This document shows positions 59,831 to 64,000 of a stretch of 64,000 nucleotides of DNA, in pieces (the first letter of the stretch is position 1; each line of letters starts with the position of its first letter). The stretch is taken from NCBI GenBank assembly GCA_900548695.1, contig URLC01000002.1, forward strand, positions 124,001 through 188,000. Direction: 5' to 3'. The translations under genes were made by a program, and so were the position numbers. This DNA is from an uncultured Mycoplasmatota bacterium. GTDB lineage: Bacteria > Bacillota_I > Bacilli_A > RF39 > UBA660. The notes under the pieces were generated by a model. It saw only the letters and a list, made by a program, of their open reading frames with translations, was not told the DNA's origin and did not search any database.

Positions 59831-60415
59831 ATGGCAAGAGTAAAGAATGGAGCAGTTACAAAAGCTCGTCATAAAAAAGTATTAAAACAAGCTAAAGGTT
59901 ACTTTGGTAGTAAACATAGACTATATAAGACTGCTAAAGAACAATTGATGCATTCAGGACAATATGCATTTAGAGATAGAAAACAAAAGAAGAGAGAATT
60001 TAGAAAGTTATGGATTACTAGAATTAATGCTGCATGTCGTCAAAACGATATTAGTTATTCAAGATTTATTGAAGGTTTAACTAAAGCTGGAGTTGAAGTA
60101 AACCGTAAAATGTTATCAGAAATCGCAATTAACGATCCTAAAATGTTTAGTGAATTTGTTAAAATCGCTCGTGATGGTAAAGAGGGAAAAGTTATTCCTC
60201 AAGAAGAAGTAGTTGGACATGAAGTTACAGTTAGCAGTTCAAAAGAAGTAAAGACTGAAAAGAAAGAAACTACAAAGGAAGTTAAAGAAGAAAAGGCAAC
60301 AGTTGATTATTCAAAAATGACAGTTGCTGAATTAAAAGAAGCAGCAAAAAATGCTAAAGTAGAAGGATATTCTACAATGAAAAAAGCTGAGTTAGTTGCA
60401 GCTTTATCTAAATAA
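59831..60415 (+). CDS. rplT: 50S ribosomal protein bL20 with a C-terminal Rho-N/SAP-like tail
   Basis: bL20 is an early-binding 23S rRNA protein and the likely repressor of this operon. Residues 1-118 are typical L20 (ARVKNGAVTKARHKK at the start, KQKKREFRKLWITRINAA in the middle, MLSEIAINDPKMFSEFV near the end). L20 is normally about 118 residues; here a charged linker (119-157) leads to a 37-residue domain (158-194) with MTVAELKEAAKNA and EGYSTMKKAELV, matching Rho N-terminal/SAP-like helix-extended-helix motifs. The same tail ends ribosomal protein S2 (31 of 37 residues identical). Confidence 0.93.
   Translation: MARVKNGAVTKARHKKVLKQAKGYFGSKHRLYKTAKEQLMHSGQYAFRDRKQKKREFRKLWITRINAACRQNDISYSRFIEGLTKAGVEVNRKMLSEIAINDPKMFSEFVKIARDGKEGKVIPQEEVVGHEVTVSSSKEVKTEKKETTKEVKEEKATVDYSKMTVAELKEAAKNAKVEGYSTMKKAELVAALSK
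60304..60415 (+). repeat. Direct repeat, copy 1, encoding the L20 tail
   Basis: The 3' end of rplT and the 3' end of rpsB (61308-61419) are nearly the same; 47 bases from the codons for VDYSK onward are identical. The copies differ mainly near the end. Confidence 0.9.
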
Positions 60416-60507
60416 TAAAAATAAACATATTAGTGGATTTATTTGTCTAGTGCCTTAGGGTGATAAATATTAGAAACTAATAGAAGAAAAAACGAAGGAG
60501 AAAAAAT

Positions 60508-61419
60508 ATGGCTATTGTATCAATGAATTATTTATTAGAGGCTGGTGTTCATTTTGGACATCAAAAGAGAAGATGGAATCCAAAGATGAAGGAGTTCATC
60601 TATACTACAAGAGATGATATTTATATTATCGATTTACAAAAAACAGTTAAGAAATTAGAAGAAGCTTATGAAGCAATGAAAGCTATTGCTGAAGCTGGTG
60701 GAAAAGTTTTATTTGTTGGAACTAAGAAACAAGCACAAGAAGCTGCAGAAGAATCTGCTACTAGAACTAACATGTATTTCGTTAATGAAAGATGGTTAGG
60801 TGGAACTTTAACAAACTTCAAAACTATTCGTTCTAGAATTAAAAGAATGGACGATATTGACAAAATGGAAGCTGATGGAACTTTTGATTTATTACCAAAA
60901 AAAGAAGTTATCCAAATAAAAAAAGAATATGCTAAGTTAGATAAAAACTTAAGAGGTATTCGTGAAATGAAGAAATTACCTCAAGCATTAGTAATTGTTG
61001 ATCCTCGTAAGGAAGAAAATGCAATTAAAGAAGCTCGTATTTTAGGTATTCCAGTATTTGGTATCGTAGATACTAACTGTGATCCTGATTTAGTTGATTA
61101 CGTTATTCCAGGTAATGATGATGCTGTACGTGCTGTTAAATTACTAATTGGTGTTTTAACTAATGCTATTGCTGAAGTTAATGGTAATGAAGTAATCGAT
61201 TATGTTAATGATGATGATAAAGCAAAAGCTTCTAATAAAGCAGCTAAAAAAGAAACTGAAACAAAAGAAGTAAAAAAAGAAGAAGTAAAAGAAGAAACTG
61301 TAGTAGTTGATTATTCAAAAATGACAGTTGCTGAATTAAAAGAAGCAGCAAAGAATGCTAATATCGAAGGATATTCTACAATGAAGAAAGCTCAGTTAAT
61401 CGAAGTTTTATCAAAATAG
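60508..61419 (+). CDS. rpsB: 30S ribosomal protein uS2 with a C-terminal Rho-N/SAP-like tail
   Basis: uS2 binds the 30S subunit near the mRNA exit. The start (MNYLLEAGVHFGHQKRRWNPKM) kept short here, FVGTKKQAQEAAEESATR, WLGGTLTNF and IPVFGIVDTNCDPDLVDY are typical. Normal S2 is about 230-260 residues; here 303. After about 235 a Lys/Glu linker leads to a tail (267-303) almost identical to that of L20. tsf, its usual partner, follows but behind a terminator. AAGGAG precedes the ATG. Confidence 0.95.
   Translation: MAIVSMNYLLEAGVHFGHQKRRWNPKMKEFIYTTRDDIYIIDLQKTVKKLEEAYEAMKAIAEAGGKVLFVGTKKQAQEAAEESATRTNMYFVNERWLGGTLTNFKTIRSRIKRMDDIDKMEADGTFDLLPKKEVIQIKKEYAKLDKNLRGIREMKKLPQALVIVDPRKEENAIKEARILGIPVFGIVDTNCDPDLVDYVIPGNDDAVRAVKLLIGVLTNAIAEVNGNEVIDYVNDDDKAKASNKAAKKETETKEVKKEEVKEETVVVDYSKMTVAELKEAAKNANIEGYSTMKKAQLIEVLSK
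61308..61419 (+). repeat. Direct repeat, copy 2, encoding the S2 tail
   Basis: Second copy of the Rho-N/SAP-like coding segment, about 1 kb downstream of the rplT copy and in the same orientation. Differences include Glu to Gln and Val to Ile changes in the last 15 codons. Confidence 0.9.
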
Positions 61420-61437
61420 TTAAGTTCAACTGGTAGG

Positions 61438-61461
61438 AGGATGGGTTTCCATCCTTTTTTT
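61438..61461 (+). terminator. Terminator between rpsB and tsf
   Basis: AGGATGG (61438-61444) and CCATCCT (61449-61455) around GTTT, followed by T residues. A TATAAT at 61506-61511 with a weak -35 suggests a separate tsf promoter. Confidence 0.85.
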
Positions 61462-61567
61462 GTTATTATTTATAAGTTTTTCTTTTGTAATAGCAAAAAA
61501 TACGATATAATAAGAGTGGATTTAGGAAATGTTTTATTTCCATAATTATGAAGAGGAGGAATAAATA

Positions 61568-62443
61568 ATGTTTAAAGCAAGTGATGTAAAAGAATTAAGA
61601 GAAAAGACTGGAGCTGGAATGCTTGATTGTAAAAAAGCATTAGAAGCTACAGAAGGAGATATGGAAAAAGCTATTGATTGGTTAAGAGAGAAGGGAATTG
61701 CCAAAGCTGCTAAGAAGGAAAGTAGAATTGCTGCTGAAGGGTTATGTCAAATTAAAACTGAAGGTAATAATGCTGTTATCTTAGAAGTAAACTCTGAAAC
61801 TGATTTTGTAGCTAAGAATGAAGAATTTACTAAGTTTGTAGATTATTTAGCTTTAGAAATTTTAAATAATGATGTTAAGACTATGGAAGATGTTTTGGCT
61901 ATTTCTGATAATGGAGAAACTGTTAATGATAAATTAGTTTCTTTAACTGCTAAGATTGGAGAAAAAATTAGTTTTAGACGTTTTGAAAAAATTACTAAGA
62001 CTGATGATTGTGTGTTCGGTACATATAAACATATGGGTGGAAAAATTGGTGCCGTTATCGTTTTAAAAGGTGCTAATGAAGAAGTAGCAAAAGATGTTGC
62101 TATGCAAGCTGCTGCTATGAATCCTACAGCTTTAAATAGAGAAGGAGTTCCAGCTGACTTAGTTGAAAGAGAATCTCATGTTATTAAAGAGCAAGTTATG
62201 GCTGAAGGAAAACCAGAAGATATTGCTGAAAAAATGGTTGTTGGTAGATTAAATAAGTTCTATAAAGAAGTATGTTTAGAAGAACAAGCATTTATTAAAG
62301 ATTCTGGTCTTTCTGTTAAAGATTACGTTAAAAACAATGGTGGAGAAATTGTTTCTATGGCAAGATTCGCTGTTGGTGAAGGAATTGAGAAAAAAGAAGA
62401 AAACTTCGCTGAAGAAGTTATGAGTCAAATTCAAGGAGCATAG
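61568..62443 (+). CDS. tsf: Elongation factor Ts
   Basis: EF-Ts recycles EF-Tu by GDP/GTP exchange. The 291-residue protein has the UBA-like start with VKELREKTGAGMLDCKKAL, the TDFVAKNEEF motif, and the ends MQAAAMNPTALNRE and EGKPEDIAEKMVVGRLNKFYKE, all typical. GAGGAGGAA precedes the ATG. The lipoprotein gene starts 14 bases after its stop. Confidence 0.97.
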   Translation: MFKASDVKELREKTGAGMLDCKKALEATEGDMEKAIDWLREKGIAKAAKKESRIAAEGLCQIKTEGNNAVILEVNSETDFVAKNEEFTKFVDYLALEILNNDVKTMEDVLAISDNGETVNDKLVSLTAKIGEKISFRRFEKITKTDDCVFGTYKHMGGKIGAVIVLKGANEEVAKDVAMQAAAMNPTALNREGVPADLVERESHVIKEQVMAEGKPEDIAEKMVVGRLNKFYKEVCLEEQAFIKDSGLSVKDYVKNNGGEIVSMARFAVGEGIEKKEENFAEEVMSQIQGA

Positions 62444-62457
62444 TTTTAGGAGTAATC

Positions 62458-62991
62458 ATGAAAAAAGTAGTATGTCTATTGGTAGCTATTAGTTTAATTA
62501 GTATGGTAAGTGGTTGTTCTATAAAAAAGACAAAAGATCTTACTGATGCAGAAAAGTTTGCTAATGAGTATTCTATTAGTGAAGAAAATTCATTTTTATA
62601 TGCTACTATGGATGATGTTTTAGAATTAATAGAACATAAATCGGGAATTTTATTTTTAGGAAATTCTGATTGTGAATGGTCTACTTTCGGGGTAAAGGTT
62701 TTGAACCAGGTTTTAAAAGAAAATAATGTAGATGAAGTTTATTATTTTAATCCAGAAGGAATTAAAGATAAAGAGAGCCAGGGCTATCAAAAGTTGGTAG
62801 AGGCTTTGAAATTTGATGATAATAGTTCTTTGCCTATTGTCTATGCATTTATTGATGGTAAAATCATTGGTCAAGTAGATTATCCAATTCATGATGATTT
62901 AGATGTAAGTAAAAAAAGTGAACAACAGTTAGAAGATATGTATTCCGATTTAGTTTCACAATATTTAGAAGGGTGTACTAGTGAATTCTAG
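62458..62991 (+). CDS. Lipoprotein with thioredoxin-like fold
   Basis: The 177-residue product has a lipoprotein signal (KKVVCLLVAISLISMVSGC). The mature part has a thioredoxin-like core: GILFLGNSDCEWST with one Cys where CxxC would be, a helix, VYYFNPEG, and LPIVYAFIDGKIIGQV with the cis-Pro-like LP. The second Cys of the redox pair is missing, so it may bind rather than exchange disulfides. TAGGAG lies before the ATG. It lies directly downstream of tsf. Confidence 0.75.
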   Translation: MKKVVCLLVAISLISMVSGCSIKKTKDLTDAEKFANEYSISEENSFLYATMDDVLELIEHKSGILFLGNSDCEWSTFGVKVLNQVLKENNVDEVYYFNPEGIKDKESQGYQKLVEALKFDDNSSLPIVYAFIDGKIIGQVDYPIHDDLDVSKKSEQQLEDMYSDLVSQYLEGCTSEF

Positions 62992-63022
62992 GCATTCTTT
63001 TCTTATATAAGGGGGAGTGAAC

Positions 63023-63583
63023 ATGAAAAAAATAAATAAATTTGTTTTATATCCAGTGACTACTTGTTTATTAGCAACTTCTCTTACAGCTTGTTCTAAT
63101 GATAAAGGCAATCATGGAATCATAGTTAGTGATATGAAAGTGCCGACAGATGAGGCGTTAAGTGATTTGTTAAGTAGCGAGTATGATGTTTTTGTTAGTG
63201 ATGAAGCTGCTGAGTTTTTAGATGAAGAAATTTTTTTGGATCCGATGAGCGAAGTATATGAAAAGCAAGTTTTAGCTAGTGCGTCTAATTATTTAGCTTG
63301 TCGAATAAAAGAAGATAATCCAGAATATGCCAAAGATAATGTAAATATTTCTCATGATCGAGATAGTGATTTTGTAATAACTATGGGTGATAATACTTAT
63401 CAGTTGGATAGTATTTTAGAAGAGTATGTTTCTAATGTATTTTCCTTAGAGGAAGCTATTTCAAGTGATGAAAGTTCAAAAGGTAATATGGAAGCGGTTC
63501 GTCATAGTATGATGAATCTTGCGGTTAATGAGATAGAGGTAACATCATCTATTGTTGGTAGTAAAAAAATATATGTAAAGTAA
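63023..63583 (+). CDS. Lipoprotein of unknown function
   Basis: The 186-residue product has a lipoprotein signal ending LTAC (KKINKFVLYPVTTCLLATSLTAC). The mature part is acidic (many Asp/Glu/Ser) with no known domain; ISHDRDSDFVITMGDNTYQLD is the most protein-like block. AGGGGGAGTG precedes the ATG at 63023. A hairpin with a T run follows. It may form an envelope group with the lipoprotein before it and the membrane protein after it. Confidence 0.7.
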   Translation: MKKINKFVLYPVTTCLLATSLTACSNDKGNHGIIVSDMKVPTDEALSDLLSSEYDVFVSDEAAEFLDEEIFLDPMSEVYEKQVLASASNYLACRIKEDNPEYAKDNVNISHDRDSDFVITMGDNTYQLDSILEEYVSNVFSLEEAISSDESSKGNMEAVRHSMMNLAVNEIEVTSSIVGSKKIYVK

Positions 63584-63621
63584 AAGAAATAAAAGTAAAA
63601 ATTTATTTTATTTCTTTTTTT
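63582..63621 (+). terminator. Terminator after the second lipoprotein gene
   Basis: AAAAGAAATAAAA pairs with TTTTATTTCTTTT, followed by T residues. Confidence 0.75.
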
Positions 63622-63656
63622 ATTGTGTTAGTCTTATGTTAAGGAGAGTGATAAAT

Positions 63657-64000
63657 ATGCAGGATAGCAGTGTTAAAAAAAGTCATACTGGACTAATTGT
63701 AGTGGTTATGTTAATGATTGGTTTTTTTATTGGGGGTGCTGGAAGTTATTATTATTTTGAAGTGATGAATAAAAATAATGATAGTGCAGTAGAAAAAGAG
63801 AAGGTAGTAGAAAAGGTAGAGAAAAGAGACATTTCTAAAGATAGTGTTTACGTTAAAGAGTTAATTGATAGTTATGATGTGTCATATATTAGTAATGCTG
63901 AAGTTTATGATAAATTATATTTAAAGGAAAAAACAACACCTTTAGATTTAGATGAAGAATACTTAAGAGGCTGTGTCATGAAAAAGTCTAATCATAGCTT
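63657..64000 (+). CDS. Partial single-pass membrane protein (right edge)
   Basis: AAGGAGAGTGAT precedes ATG at 63657. The frame is open for 114 codons to the window end. The product has a short polar start, one membrane helix (about 12-34), and a charged extracellular part starting with Glu/Lys-rich repeats (VEKEKVVEKVEKRD). The end GCVMKKSNHS is cut. A membrane-anchored protease or PDZ protein of the CtpA type would fit such a start, but nothing proves it. Confidence 0.6.
   Translation, partial: MQDSSVKKSHTGLIVVVMLMIGFFIGGAGSYYYFEVMNKNNDSAVEKEKVVEKVEKRDISKDSVYVKELIDSYDVSYISNAEVYDKLYLKEKTTPLDLDEEYLRGCVMKKSNHS

Overview
The window is about 30% G+C and uses the standard code (TGA, TAA and TAG all end genes; Trp is TGG). 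Genes are closely packed, mostly on the + strand, with strong Shine-Dalgarno sites, TTGACA/TATAAT promoters, U-tailed hairpin terminators and tRNA genes with encoded CCA. Gene orders match Bacilli: rimP-nusA-ylxR-infB-rbfA, sepF-divIVA-ileS, rpsU-yqeY-yqfC-yqfD-ybeY-dgkA-cdd-era-yqzL-recO-glyS, infC-rpmI-rplT and rpsB-tsf. Sporulation-type genes (spoIIIAH-like, gerE, gerM, yqfC, yqfD) sit beside reduced or rearranged housekeeping genes. This suggests an uncultured, low-GC, possibly spore-forming gut member of the Bacilli/Mycoplasmatota grade (RF39-like); the exact taxon is inference.

Layout. 1-5090: partial membrane gene (minus), then a translation/transcription operon with a RimP lacking its C-terminal domain and a frameshifted NUDIX gene. 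5074-6963 (minus): an unnamed protein with six repeats, each a helix-turn-helix-like unit ending in an aromatic-Pro motif. 7123-11323: alpha/beta hydrolase, membrane-anchored MurF-like ligase, Ddl and a class C26 amidotransferase. 11386-14590: tRNA-Lys, P-type ATPase, then tRNA-Ile, -Asn, -Glu and -Ser. 14686-22350: a 2554-residue cyclic beta-1,2-glucan synthase-like enzyme. 22491-31112: pgi, PAP2, HAD, arylsulfotransferase, pseudouridine synthase, T-box-asnS, PP2C, lipoprotein. 31214-38823: HerA-like ATPase, sepF, divIVA, then an Ile T-box that reads first into a Na+/Ca2+-exchanger-type gene and only then into a type 2 ileS. 38910-42415: thioredoxin-like protein, SDR, an ORF broken by two in-frame TAG codons, ynbB, and a zinc-ribbon membrane protein. 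42476-44254: spoIIIAH-gerE-gerM. 45122-47905: bacteriocin cassette with a C39-peptidase ABC transporter, a small membrane accessory protein and two overlapping double-glycine peptide genes. 48028-55775: the rpsU-to-glyS cluster, with a VanZ-like gene where the yqfF phosphodiesterase usually lies and a very short glycine T-box. 55834-64000: M29 peptidase, C26 amidotransferase, YfiH-like protein, infC operon with an L20-type leader and an AUC start codon, rpsB, tsf, two lipoproteins and a partial membrane gene.

Most notable are the bacteriocin cassette with its two tiny peptide genes, the near-identical Rho-N/SAP-like tails on ribosomal proteins L20 and S2, the six-repeat HTH-like protein, the double-amber ORF, the very short Gly T-box, the Ile T-box displaced from ileS, and the AUC start of infC. 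All functions are read from sequence motifs and gene order; no database search was run.
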